DNA of 64,000 nt from Streptomyces sp. 2114.4 (GCF_900187385.1 NZ_FYEY01000001.1:1860001-1924000), one strand, 5' to 3'; positions 37,273 through 47,045 are shown, numbered from the stretch's first letter. Notes: generated by a model from the letters alone, not told the origin. A program made the numbers and translations.

Positions 37273-39069
37273 ATGACCACCCACACCACCACACCCCCCG
37301 CCCGCGGCCTGCTCCCCCTCCCGGAACGCACCGCGCGCCTCCTCACCGCCGCCGGCGCCCTCGCCACCGCTGCCACCACCGGCCTCGCCTGGACCTGGAG
37401 CAGCGACTTCCCCGGCGACCTCACCTACTACTTCTCCCCCGCCGGACTGCAGGTCATCACCCTCGCAGGCGGCCTCCTCACCCTCCTGTTCGCCCTCGCG
37501 GCACTCGGCATCCGCGGCCTGCAGTGGCTCACCCCCGCAGGACGAAACGCCCCCACCCTCCTCGCCGCCCTCGCCACCTTCGCCGCCACCTGGTTCACCC
37601 TCCTCGCCATCGCCGTCCAGCTCGGCGGGCTGATCAACCTCGAACCGGGCGGCGCCCTCGCGGCCGTCACCTCCCTGCTCACCCTGGCCGGCGCCCTGGC
37701 CCTGCCCCCCGACCGAGCCGCCGTCCGGCCACCCTCCGGCCCCTGGCAGCGCTTCACCGCCACCCTCACCGCCGGCCCCCTGCGGCGCCCCACCCGCGCA
37801 CTCCCCTCCTGGGCCGAGATCCTGATCATCGCCGCCGCCTTCGCCGCCGGGCTCCTCGCCTTCACCTACGGCATCGACACCGACGACGGCGCCCCCTTCG
37901 TCGGCTACCTGATCTTCATGGCACTCGCCGTCCCCGCCCTCCACCGGGCCGGACTCATCGCCCGCCTCACCGCACTCACCCACACCCACCGCACCGTCGC
38001 CCTCGGCGCGGCCTTCCTCGCCGCCGCCTGCTTCCCCTTCACCCAGGACACCGACCAGTACACGATCATCGGGGCCAACATCCTGATCTTCGCCACCGTC
38101 GCCCTGGGCCTCAACGTCGTCGTCGGCCTCGCCGGCCTCCTCGACCTCGGGTACGTCGCCTTCCTCGGCGTCGGCGCCTACGCCGCCGCCCTCGTCTCCG
38201 GCTCCCCCGAATCCGCCTTCGGGCTCCACTTCCCCTTCTGGGCCGCCCTCCTCACCGGCGCCGCCGCCTCCCTCGTCTTCGGCGTCCTCATCGGCGCACC
38301 GACACTGCGCCTACGCGGCGACTACCTCGCCATCGTCACCCTCGGCTTCGGTGAGATCTTCCGCATCGCCATGCTCAACCTCAACGGCACCACCGGCCCC
38401 GACATCACCAACGGCGCCATGGGCATCCCCAACATCCCCAACCTCGAGATCTTCGGCTTCAACTTCGGCGAACCCCACGTCCTCCTCGGCATCCCCCTCG
38501 CCACCTACGGCAACTACTACCTGCTGATGATCCTCGTGACGGCCTTCGTCGTCCTCGTCTTCCGGCGCGCCGCGGCCTCCCGCATCGGCCGCGCCTGGAT
38601 CGCCATCCGCGAAGACGAAACCGCCGCCATCGCCATGGGCATCAACAGCTTCCGCCTCCGCCTCCTCGCCTTCGCCCTCGGCGCGGCCCTCGCCGGACTC
38701 GCCGGCACCGTCCACGCCCACGTCGTCACCACCGCCACCCCCGAACAGTTCCAGTTCGCCGGCCCCCAGCCCCCCAACTCCGCCTTCCTCCTCGCCGCCG
38801 TCATCCTCGGCGGCATGGGAACCCTCAGCGGCCCCCTCGTCGGCGCCGCCCTGCTCTTCCTCATCCCGGCCAAGCTCGACTTCATCCAGGACTACCAACT
38901 CCTGCTCTTCGGCATCGCCCTCGTCCTCCTCATGCGCTTCCGCCCCGAAGGCCTCATCCCCGACCGCAGGAAACAGCTCGAATTCCACGAAACCGGCCAA
39001 CTCGACGTGCCCGACCAGCGCCTCCCCGACGCAGACGCCACCCTCGGCGCCACCCAGGCAAAGGCGTGA
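37273..39069 (+). CDS. livM: Branched-chain amino acid ABC transporter permease LivM with long N-terminal extension
   Basis: 598 residues from ATG 37273; a GTG at 37264 overlapping the livH stop is possible. The C-terminal part from about residue 265 is the canonical permease (NILIFATVALGLNVVVGLAGLLDLGYVAFLGVGAYAAAL, APTLRLRGDYLAIVTLGFGEIFRI, GRAWIAIREDETAAIAMGIN, FLLAAVILGGMGTLSGPLVGAALLFLIP). About 250 residues in front contain five or six additional hydrophobic helices, absent from the E. coli protein but seen in streptomycete LivM as I recall. The end (EFHETGQLDVPDQRLPD) is a cytoplasmic tail. Confidence 0.92.
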   Translation: MTTHTTTPPARGLLPLPERTARLLTAAGALATAATTGLAWTWSSDFPGDLTYYFSPAGLQVITLAGGLLTLLFALAALGIRGLQWLTPAGRNAPTLLAALATFAATWFTLLAIAVQLGGLINLEPGGALAAVTSLLTLAGALALPPDRAAVRPPSGPWQRFTATLTAGPLRRPTRALPSWAEILIIAAAFAAGLLAFTYGIDTDDGAPFVGYLIFMALAVPALHRAGLIARLTALTHTHRTVALGAAFLAAACFPFTQDTDQYTIIGANILIFATVALGLNVVVGLAGLLDLGYVAFLGVGAYAAALVSGSPESAFGLHFPFWAALLTGAAASLVFGVLIGAPTLRLRGDYLAIVTLGFGEIFRIAMLNLNGTTGPDITNGAMGIPNIPNLEIFGFNFGEPHVLLGIPLATYGNYYLLMILVTAFVVLVFRRAAASRIGRAWIAIREDETAAIAMGINSFRLRLLAFALGAALAGLAGTVHAHVVTTATPEQFQFAGPQPPNSAFLLAAVILGGMGTLSGPLVGAALLFLIPAKLDFIQDYQLLLFGIALVLLMRFRPEGLIPDRRKQLEFHETGQLDVPDQRLPDADATLGATQAKA

Positions 39070-39074
39070 CGACC

Positions 39075-40072
<998 letters not shown>

Positions 40073-40076
<4 letters not shown>

Positions 40077-40789
40077 CCGCACTGCTCCAAGTCGAGGACC
40101 TCCGCGTCGCCTACGGCAAGATCGAAGCCGTCAAAGGCATCTCGTTCACCGTCGAAGCAGGGCAGGCCGTCACCCTCATCGGCACCAACGGCGCCGGCAA
40201 AACCACCACCCTGCGCACCCTCTCCGGCCTCCTCAAGCCCCTCACCGGCAAGATCACCTTCGACGGCGAACCACTCGACGGCGTCCCCGCCCACAAGATC
40301 GTCGAACGCGGCCTCGCCCACTCCCCCGAAGGCCGCCGCCTCTTCCCCCGCCTCACCATCGCCGAAAACCTCCAGCTCGGCGCCTTCCTCCGCAAGGACA
40401 CCGCCGGCATCGCCGCCGACATCCAACGCGTCTACGAACTCTTCCCCATCCTCGGCGAACGCAGCAAACAAGCCTCCGGCACCCTCTCCGGCGGCGAACA
40501 GCAAATGCTCGCCATGGGCCGCGCCCTGATGTCCCGCCCCAAACTCCTCATGCTCGACGAACCCTCCATGGGCCTCTCCCCGATCATGATGCAGAAGATC
40601 ATGGAAACCATCCGCGAACTCCGCTCCCAAGGCACCACCATCCTCCTCGTCGAACAGAACGCCCAGGCCGCGCTCTCCCTCGCCGACCAGGGACACGTCA
40701 TGGAAACCGGCCACATCGTCCTCTCCGGCAGCGGCACATCCCTCCTCCACGACGAATCCGTCCGCAAGGCCTACCTCGGCGAGGACTGA
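40073..40789 (+). CDS. livF: Branched-chain amino acid ABC transporter ATP-binding protein LivF
   Basis: 238 residues; its ATG overlaps the livG stop (ATGA), typical of a coupled operon. Walker A LIGTNGAGKTTTLRTLSGL, signature GTLSGGEQQMLAMGRALMSRPKLLMLDEPSMGLSPIM (signature and Walker B), H-loop ILLVEQNAQAALSLADQGHVMETG. Last gene of the liv operon, followed by a strong terminator. Confidence 0.95.
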
Positions 40790-40805
40790 CCCACCCGCAC
40801 CCACG

Positions 40806-40847
40806 CGAGCGGCCCCGCACCGATGAAGATCGGTACGGGGCCGCTCG
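40806..40847. terminator. Bidirectional terminator between livF and the ANTAR gene
   Basis: Arms CGAGCGGCCCCG and CGGGGCCGCTCG with an additional inner pairing ACCGAT/ATCGGT around GAAG. It lies between the convergent livF and ANTAR response regulator genes and could serve both. Confidence 0.85.
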
Positions 40848-40877
40848 TACGCTCCGGACGAGCCCGGCTGCCGCCGA

Positions 40878-41531
40878 CTACTGGTCCTTCTGCTGCTTCT
40901 TCTCCTCGGCATCCTCGATGACCGCCTCGGCCACCTGCTGCATCGACAGCCGGCGGTCCATCGACGTCTTCTGGATCCACCGGAACGCGGCCGGCTCCGT
41001 CAGCCCGTACTGCGTCTGCAGAATGCTCTTCGCCCGGTCCACCAGCTTCCGGGTCTCCAGCCGCTGGGTGAGGTCCGCGACCTCCTGCTCCAGCGTCCTC
41101 AGCTCGGTGAACCGGCTCACCGCCATCTCGATCGCCGGAACCACATCGGTCTTCGAGAACGGCTTCACCAGATACGCCATCGCGCCCGCGTCCCGCGCCC
41201 GCTCCACCAGCTCACGCTGCGAGAACGCGGTCAGCATCAGCACCGGCGCGATGCTCTCCTCGGCGATCTTCTCGGCCGCCGAGATACCGTCCAGCACCGG
41301 CATCTTCACGTCCAGGATCACCAGATCGGGACGGTGCTCCCGGGCCAGCTCCACGGCGGTCTGCCCGTCCCCGGCCTCACCGACGACGGTGTAGCCCTCT
41401 TCCTCCAGCATCTCTTTGAGGTCGAGACGGATGAGGGCCTCGTCCTCGGCGATCACCACGCGCGTGGTCAGCGGCGGGACGTGCGACTGATCGTCATCGG
41501 CGACGGGCTGCTCGGGCTCGGCGGCGCTCAC
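40878..41531 (-). CDS. pdtaR: ANTAR-domain response regulator (PdtaR-like)
   Basis: 217 residues from GTG 41531, chosen because AGGAG lies 4-5 bases upstream; earlier in-frame ATGs lack one. A receiver domain (RVVIAEDEALIRLDLKEMLEEEGYTVVGEAGDGQTAVELAREHRPDLVILDVKMPVLDGI; phospho-acceptor Asp in ILDVKMP, Lys in AYLVKPFSK) is joined by a coiled coil (ELRTLEQEVADLTQRLETRKLVDRAKSILQTQYGLTEPAAFRWIQKTSMDRRLSMQQVAEAVI) that is the ANTAR RNA-binding domain. Such regulators bind tandem hairpins in nascent RNA to prevent termination. Its sensor kinase is not encoded nearby. Confidence 0.9.
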   Translation of the reverse strand: MSAAEPEQPVADDDQSHVPPLTTRVVIAEDEALIRLDLKEMLEEEGYTVVGEAGDGQTAVELAREHRPDLVILDVKMPVLDGISAAEKIAEESIAPVLMLTAFSQRELVERARDAGAMAYLVKPFSKTDVVPAIEMAVSRFTELRTLEQEVADLTQRLETRKLVDRAKSILQTQYGLTEPAAFRWIQKTSMDRRLSMQQVAEAVIEDAEEKKQQKDQ

Positions 41532-41626
41532 GGGACTCCTCATTCCAGGCAGGTGGTGCCCCATGAGCCTACCTAGCTCCTGTAGGGTAGGACCACGCAG
41601 GGCAGCAGGTATCCTCCCTTTCTAAG

Positions 41627-41701
41627 GCCCCAGTACTCCAACTGGTTAGAGAGGCGGCTCTCAAACAGCCGAAAGTGTGGGTTCGAATCCCACCTGGGGC
41701 A
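41627..41701 (+). tRNA. tRNA-Leu (CAA anticodon), short variable loop
   Basis: Acceptor arms GCCCCAG (41627-41633) and CTGGGGC (41694-41700) pair perfectly; discriminator A 41701. D arm CTC/GAG with a GG-containing loop; anticodon stem CGGCT/AGCCG (41655-41659, 41667-41671) around CTCAAAC, anticodon CAA at 41662-41664 with U at position 33; T arm GTGGG/CCCAC around TTCGAAT. CCA is not encoded. The variable loop is only five bases (AAAGT), whereas bacterial tRNA-Leu is normally class II with a long variable arm, so either the charging identity is not Leu or this is an atypical Leu tRNA reading UUG. An inverted repeat CCTACC/GGTAGG (41568-41591) lies upstream. Confidence 0.85.
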
Positions 41702-41810
41702 CTTTCTCTTCGATTCGAAGATGGCAAGACAAGCGGTTATCGTCACCCTTTCCGGTGACGGTGCTATCGAATTCACGTCGCTTGGCGCATTTCCCGCCAC
41801 GATCGCATGC

Positions 41811-42584
41811 ATGTACGACATCTCAACGCGTGCACATGCCCTATCGCTCGTCGCCCAAGGGCGCAGCCTCAATGCCGTGAGCAAGCAGACAGGCATATCC
41901 CGGTATGCAATCCGCTCCTGGCAAACCAGGATCGAGCCGGTCTCGTACAAGGCGGAGTGCCCGCGATGCGAGCAGGTACCACAGCCGCCGACGGATGCCG
42001 AGGCGTACGCGTACTTACTCGGCCTCTACCTCGGCGACGGCTGCATCAGCAAACAGCCGCGACGGCGTGGGTACGCGCTGCGTATCGCGTGTGCGGATGC
42101 CTGGCCGGGCCTTATCGCGGCATGCCGTGACGCGGTCAAAGCGGTCCGCCCCGCAAACAGCGTGTGCGTCATCCGGCGCAAGGGATGCGTCATGGTGACC
42201 AGTTACAGCCAACACTGGCCCTGCGTGTTCCCCCAGCACGGTCCCGGCAAGAAGCATGACCGGCCCATCGTCCTCGAGCCCTGGCAGCAGCAAATCGTGG
42301 ATGCTCACCCCTGGGATTTCCTCCGCGGACTCATCCACTCCGACGGCTGCCGCGTCACCAACTGGGCCACCCGCACGGTCGCCGGACAGCGCAAACGCTA
42401 CGAATACCCGCGGTACTTCTTCACCAACATGTCCACCGACATCCTCCGGCTCTACACGGACACGCTCGACAAACTCGGCATCGAGTGGCAGCCGGCGCGG
42501 CAATCCCGCAGGGCACAGAACATCTCCGTGGCCCGCAAAGCCTCCGTCGCTCTCATGGACAAACACATCGGGCCGAAGTACTGA
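41811..42584 (+). CDS. HTH plus double-LAGLIDADG protein, tRNA-linked
   Basis: 257 residues from ATG 41811 (MYDISTRAHALSLVAQG); an in-frame ATG at 41721 is possible but relatives as I recall begin at MYD. A homeodomain-like HTH (about 6-43, SLNAVSKQTGISRYAIRSW) is followed by CPRC (50-53) and two LAGLIDADG motifs, YLLGLYLGDG (68-77) and FLRGLIHSDG (170-179), each with the acidic residue in the metal-binding position, as in homing endonucleases and the WhiA regulator. LEPWQQQIVDAHPWDF and PRYFFTNMSTDILRLYTDTLDKLGI support the endonuclease-type fold. Residue 69 is encoded by TTA (42015). It begins 110 bp behind the tRNA gene in the same direction. Confidence 0.8.
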   Translation: MYDISTRAHALSLVAQGRSLNAVSKQTGISRYAIRSWQTRIEPVSYKAECPRCEQVPQPPTDAEAYAYLLGLYLGDGCISKQPRRRGYALRIACADAWPGLIAACRDAVKAVRPANSVCVIRRKGCVMVTSYSQHWPCVFPQHGPGKKHDRPIVLEPWQQQIVDAHPWDFLRGLIHSDGCRVTNWATRTVAGQRKRYEYPRYFFTNMSTDILRLYTDTLDKLGIEWQPARQSRRAQNISVARKASVALMDKHIGPKY

Positions 42585-42636
42585 CGGGGACGGCAATCAG
42601 GCACCTCGGCCCAGCGGAATCGCGGTGCGGGTGGGG

Positions 42637-44073
42637 TTACTTCGGGGAGTCGTCCTCGCCGATGTGGTGGACGCGGACGAGGTTGGTGGAGCCGGGGACT
42701 CCGGGCGGGGAGCCGGCCGTGATGATGACGACGTCGCCCTTCTGGCAGCGGCCGAGCCGCAGTAGCTGCTCGTCGACCTGGGCGACCATCTCGTCGGTGG
42801 AGTTGACGGTCGGGCCGAGGAAGGTCTCCACGCCCCAGCTGACGTTGAGCTGGGAGCGGGTGGCCGGGTCGGGGGTGAAGGCGAGGAGCGGGATGGGTGA
42901 GCGGTAGCGGGAGAGGCGGCGGACGGTGTCGCCGGACTGGGTGAAGGCGACGAGGAACTTGGCGCCGAGGAAGTCACCCATGTCGGCGGCGGCGCGGGCG
43001 ACGGCGCCGCCCTGGGTGCGGGGCTTGTTGGCCTCGGTGAGCGGCGGGAGGCCCTTGGCGAGGAGGTCTTCCTCGGCGGCCTCGACGATGCGGCTCATGG
43101 TCTTGACGGTTTCGGTGGGGTATTTGCCGACGCTGGTTTCGCCGGAGAGCATGACGGCGTCGGTGCCGTCGATGACGGCGTTGGCGACGTCGGAGGCTTC
43201 GGCGCGGGTGGGGCGGGAGTTGTCGATCATCGAGTCGAGCATCTGGGTGGCGACGATGACCGGTTTGGCGTTGCGCTTGGCGAGTTTGATGGCGCGCTTC
43301 TGGACGATCGGGACGGTTTCGAGGGGCATTTCGACGCCGAGGTCGCCGCGGGCGACCATGATGCCGTCGAAGGCCGCGACGATGTCGTCGATGTTGTCGA
43401 CGGCCTGGGGCTTTTCGACCTTGGCGATGACGGGGAGGAAGCGGTCCTCCTCGCGCATGATGCGGTGGACGTCTTCGATGTCGCGGCCGCTGCGGACGAA
43501 GGAGAGGGCGATGATGTCGGCGCCGTAGCGCAGGGCCCAGCGGAGGTCGTCCTGGTCCTTGTCGGAGAGGGCGGGGACGGAGACGGCGACGCCGGGGAGG
43601 TTGAGGCCCTTGTGGTCGGAGACCATGCCGCCTTCGACGACCCTGGTGCGGACGTGGGGTCCGTCGACGTCGGTGACTTCGAGGGTGACTTTTCCGTCGT
43701 CGATGAGGATGCGTTCGCCGGTGGTGACGTCGGCGGCGAGGCCGTGGTAGGTGGTGCCGCAGATCTGGCGGTCGCCTTCGACGGCGGGTTCCACGGTGAT
43801 GGTGAACTCGTCGTCGCGTTCGAGAAGTACAGGGCCTTCGCGGAATCGGCCGAGTCGGATCTTCGGGCCTTGAAGGTCGGCGAGGATGCCGACGCTGCGG
43901 CGGGTTTCTTCGGAGGCTTTGCGGACCCGGTCGAATCGTGCCTCGTGTTCGGCGTAGGTGCCGTGGCTGAGGTTGAAGCGGGCGATGTCCATTCCGGCGT
44001 CGACGAGGGCTTTGATCTGCTCGTACGAGTCGGTGGCGGGTCCCAGTGTGCAGACGATCTTTGCTCGGCGCAT
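42637..44073 (-). CDS. pyk: Pyruvate kinase
   Basis: 478 residues from ATG 44073. It transfers phosphate from phosphoenolpyruvate to ADP. Motifs: AKIVCTLGPATDSYEQIKALVDAGMDIARFNLSHG at the start, ILADLQGPKIRLG, DDIVAAFDGIMVARGDLGVEMPLETVPIVQKRAIKLAKRNAKPVIVATQMLDSMI (active-site region) and AEASDVANAVIDGTDAVMLSGETSVGKYPTETVKTM. The C-terminal domain ends in IITAGSPPGVPGSTNLVRVHHIGEDD. Monocistronic by context, convergent with the LAGLIDADG gene. Confidence 0.97.
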   Translation of the reverse strand: MRRAKIVCTLGPATDSYEQIKALVDAGMDIARFNLSHGTYAEHEARFDRVRKASEETRRSVGILADLQGPKIRLGRFREGPVLLERDDEFTITVEPAVEGDRQICGTTYHGLAADVTTGERILIDDGKVTLEVTDVDGPHVRTRVVEGGMVSDHKGLNLPGVAVSVPALSDKDQDDLRWALRYGADIIALSFVRSGRDIEDVHRIMREEDRFLPVIAKVEKPQAVDNIDDIVAAFDGIMVARGDLGVEMPLETVPIVQKRAIKLAKRNAKPVIVATQMLDSMIDNSRPTRAEASDVANAVIDGTDAVMLSGETSVGKYPTETVKTMSRIVEAAEEDLLAKGLPPLTEANKPRTQGGAVARAAADMGDFLGAKFLVAFTQSGDTVRRLSRYRSPIPLLAFTPDPATRSQLNVSWGVETFLGPTVNSTDEMVAQVDEQLLRLGRCQKGDVVIITAGSPPGVPGSTNLVRVHHIGEDDSPK

Positions 44074-44216
44074 GCTTCGACCCTATGACTTACCGGGCGG
44101 TAGGGAACGGTAGGGAAGTGACTGCTCAACGAGCGCTTGGTGAAAGGCTGTTGACAAGTAATGGAATGGGCGCGACGGCGCTCCGATGAGCGGAAATTCA
44201 TTCCGTCCGCACGGTC

Positions 44217-44945
44217 TCACAGTACGGGGCGGGTCATCGTAAAGCGTGCGTTGACATGGGCATAAACGGCCTGACGCTGGGGTTCGAGGTCGAGGGCGGG
44301 GGCGGATTCCTGGACGGGGGCGCGGCCGTAGCCGGCGAAGCCGCGCTTGCCGGGGGCTTGGGCGGGGGCGGTGTTCTCGGCGCCGAGGTCGGCGATTTCG
44401 AGGAGGGCGTCGAGGCGGGCGCCGACGGCCTCGGCGTATTCGCGGGCGCGCTGGACGGCTTCGCGGACGGCCTGGGTGCGGGCGGCGCGGTGGGCGGGTG
44501 AGTCGTGGCGCAGTGCCCACCAGGGGCCGTCGACGCGGGTGAGGTCGAGGTCGGCGAGGCGGGTGGTGAGCTCGCCGAGGGTGGTGAAGTCGTTGAGGGT
44601 GGCGGTGTGGGTGACGCGTCCGTGGTAGGCGCGGATGCGTTCGTGGCGGCCTTTCTCGGTGAGCTGGGGGGTGAGGCTGAAGGTGCCGGTTTCGAGTTTT
44701 TCGATGGCGCTGCCGTAGCTCTTGATGAGGGTGAGGGCTTGTTCGTTGCGGCGGGTGAGGTCGGTGAGGGCGGCGGTGCGGTCGGTGCCGCGGGCGCTGA
44801 CGGTGACGGCGATGCGGGCGATTTCCGGGTCGACGTCGAGGCGGGCTTCGCCGCGTACGGCGAGGCGGGGGGTGTCGGGGGTGCCGTACGGGAGGGCGGC
44901 GGTGGCGGGGGTGGGGTCGGCGGTCGTGGCGGTGGGGTCGGTCAT
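44217..44945 (-). CDS. SIMPL-domain (DUF541) protein
   Basis: 242 residues from ATG 44945, with GGGAG ahead. The DUF541/SIMPL pattern is seen in LAVRGEARLDVDPEIARIAVTVSARGTDRTAAL, then KLETGTFSLTPQLTEKG, ARTQAVREAVQRAREYAEAVGARLDALLEIADLG. No signal peptide, unlike many relatives, so it would be cytoplasmic. Function of the family is poorly known. Confidence 0.75.
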   Translation of the reverse strand: MTDPTATTADPTPATAALPYGTPDTPRLAVRGEARLDVDPEIARIAVTVSARGTDRTAALTDLTRRNEQALTLIKSYGSAIEKLETGTFSLTPQLTEKGRHERIRAYHGRVTHTATLNDFTTLGELTTRLADLDLTRVDGPWWALRHDSPAHRAARTQAVREAVQRAREYAEAVGARLDALLEIADLGAENTAPAQAPGKRGFAGYGRAPVQESAPALDLEPQRQAVYAHVNARFTMTRPVL

Positions 44946-44981
44946 GGTGGCTCCCGGGGGTCGGGGTCGGTGGGGGGTGTG

Positions 44982-45062
44982 TCCGGTGTGTTCGGTGCGT
45001 CCGGTGTGTTCGGTGGGCGGGCCGCGGGGTGCGGGACGTGGGGCGTGGGACGTGGGGCGTGG
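44982..45062. repeat. Two short tandem repeats in the SIMPL/5'-nucleotidase gap
   Basis: Two 18-bp units TCCGGTGTGTTCGGTGCG-like at 44982 and 45000 (17 of 18 identical), and two 14-bp units GACGTGGGGCGTGG at 45035 and 45049 within the 276-bp gap between the divergent genes. The gap should hold both promoters. Confidence 0.85.
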
Positions 45063-45221
45063 GTGGTGCAGGGTCGCATATCGGGGTGCGGCGGGGTGGG
45101 GCGTTCGGCGGGGCCGGGTGAGGGGTGTTGCACGGGGTGCGGCTGCGCCAGAATCTACGCGCGTTGTCCCGCTGTGTGGCGGCGCGCATCGGCGTTTTGG
45201 CGTTCATCCAAGGGAGTTGGC

Positions 45222-47045
45222 ATGTCGCTCGACCGTAGGAAGTTCTTGGGGCGTTCCGTGGTGACGGGGGCCGGGGTGGCGCTCGCGGGGGCGGCGGGCG
45301 CGCCGGCGGCCGGGGCGGTGGAGGACCGGGGCGCCGGTGACCTGGGTGGCCGCGGTCACCGGCGGGAGCGGTATGCCTTCACGGTCATGGGCACGACGGA
45401 TCTGCACGGCAATGTCTTCAACTGGGACTACACCACCGACGCGGAGTTCGACGATGCGGCGCACAACGACGTCGGTCTGGCGAAGATTTCGACGCTGGTG
45501 ACGCAGGTGCGGCGGGAGAAGGGCCGGCGGCACACGCTGCTGATCGATGCGGGTGACACGATTCAGGGCACGCAGCTGGCGTATTACTACGCCAAGGTGG
45601 ATCCGATCACGGATCCGGACGGGCCGGTGCATCCGATGGCGCGGGCGATGAATGCGATTGGCTATGACGCCGCGGCGCTGGGGAATCATGAGTTCAATTA
45701 CGGCATTCCGGTGCTTCGCAAGTTCGAGGAGAGCTGTGATTTTCCGCTGCTGGGGGCGAATGCGGTGGATGCGAAGTCGCTGCGGCCGGCGTTTCGTCCG
45801 TATGTGCTGAAGCGTTTGCGGTCACCGCGCGGGCGGGAGGTGACGGTGGCGGTGCTGGGTTTGACGAATCCGGGGATCGCGATCTGGGACAAGGCGCATG
45901 TGCAGGGGAGGCTGGCTTTTCCGGGGCTGGTGGAGCAGGCGGCGAAGTGGGTGCCGAAGCTGCGGTCGATGGGCGCGGATGTGGTGATCGTGGCGGCGCA
46001 TTCGGGGATGAGCGGTACGTCGTCGTACGGGGATCAGTTGCCGTATGTGGAGAATGCGGCGGCGTTGGTGGCGGAGCAGGTGCCGGGGATCGATGCGATC
46101 TTGGTGGGCCATGCGCATGTGGAGGTTGCCGAGCGGCGGGTGGTGAACAAGGAGTCGGGCCGGGAGGTGGTGCTCTCCGAGCCGTTGAAGTGGGGGCAGC
46201 GGCTGACGCTTTTCGATGTGGCGGTGGAGTGGCATCGGGGGCGCTGGGAGGTGGCGTCGGTCGCCTCGCGGGTCCTGAACTCGAATGCGGTGGCGGAGGA
46301 TGCGCGGATCACGGGGTTGTTGCGGGCGGAGCACCGGAGGGTCGTGGCGTATGTGAACCGGGTGATCGGCCGGTCGAAGGCGGAGATGACGGCGGCCGAG
46401 GCGCCGGTGAAGGACACGCCGGTTGTGGACTTCATTGCGTTTGTGCAGGCGGAGGTGGTGCGTAAGGCGCTTGCGGGGTCGGCGTATGCGTCGTTGCCGG
46501 TGTTGTCGCAGGCGTCGTGTTTTTCGCGGGCCGCGAGGGTGCCGGAGGGGGATGTGACGATCCGGTCGATGGCGGCGTTGTATCCGTTCGACAACACGCT
46601 GGAGGCGCGGGTGTTGACGGGTGCGCAGGTGCGGGCGTATTTGGAGTTTTCGGCGCGGTATTACGTGCGGACGGCGGCCGGTGGTCCAGTGGATCCATCG
46701 AAGGTCACGAATGCGGACGGTACGCCGGATTACAACTATGACGTGGTGAGCGGTGTCTCGTACGAGATCGATATCGCGAAGCCGGCGGGGCAGCGGATCG
46801 GGAAGCTGATGTTCGGCGGTGAGCCGTTGGATGATGCGGCGCGGTTCGTGTTGGCGGTGAACAATTACCGGGCGAGTGGTGGCGGTAATTTTCCGCATGT
46901 GGCGGCCGCGGAGCAGGTGTGGTCGACGTCCGACGAGATCCGTAATTTGATCATCGGGTGGGTGCAGGAGAGTGGGCAGATCGATCCTGCCCGGTTCGCT
47001 TCGGTGGACTGGAGGCTGACGCGGGACGGGGTTCCGGTGTTCTGA
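45222..47045 (+). CDS. Tat-exported 5'-nucleotidase/2',3'-cyclic phosphodiesterase-family protein
   Basis: 607 residues from ATG 45222 with GGGAG ahead. A Tat signal DRRKFLGRSVVTGAGVALAGAAGAPAAGA leads the protein. The metallophosphatase core has TTDLHGNVF, IDAGDTIQG, GNHEFNYG, AAHSGM and VGHAHVE, the metal-ligand motifs of the calcineurin-like fold; the C-terminal 5'-nucleotidase domain has VVDFIAFVQAEVVRKAL, SMAALYPFDNTLEARVLTG and VLAVNNYRASGGGNFP. It should dephosphorylate nucleotides outside the cell. Codons are less G/C-ended (many TAT, TTT, AAT) than in the liv genes. Confidence 0.92.
   Translation: MSLDRRKFLGRSVVTGAGVALAGAAGAPAAGAVEDRGAGDLGGRGHRRERYAFTVMGTTDLHGNVFNWDYTTDAEFDDAAHNDVGLAKISTLVTQVRREKGRRHTLLIDAGDTIQGTQLAYYYAKVDPITDPDGPVHPMARAMNAIGYDAAALGNHEFNYGIPVLRKFEESCDFPLLGANAVDAKSLRPAFRPYVLKRLRSPRGREVTVAVLGLTNPGIAIWDKAHVQGRLAFPGLVEQAAKWVPKLRSMGADVVIVAAHSGMSGTSSYGDQLPYVENAAALVAEQVPGIDAILVGHAHVEVAERRVVNKESGREVVLSEPLKWGQRLTLFDVAVEWHRGRWEVASVASRVLNSNAVAEDARITGLLRAEHRRVVAYVNRVIGRSKAEMTAAEAPVKDTPVVDFIAFVQAEVVRKALAGSAYASLPVLSQASCFSRAARVPEGDVTIRSMAALYPFDNTLEARVLTGAQVRAYLEFSARYYVRTAAGGPVDPSKVTNADGTPDYNYDVVSGVSYEIDIAKPAGQRIGKLMFGGEPLDDAARFVLAVNNYRASGGGNFPHVAAAEQVWSTSDEIRNLIIGWVQESGQIDPARFASVDWRLTRDGVPVF

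Noticed and set aside
41627..41701. tRNA-Glu (CTC anticodon)
   Set aside because: Shifting the loop to read CTC destroys the anticodon stem; only the CAA reading gives five clean pairs.
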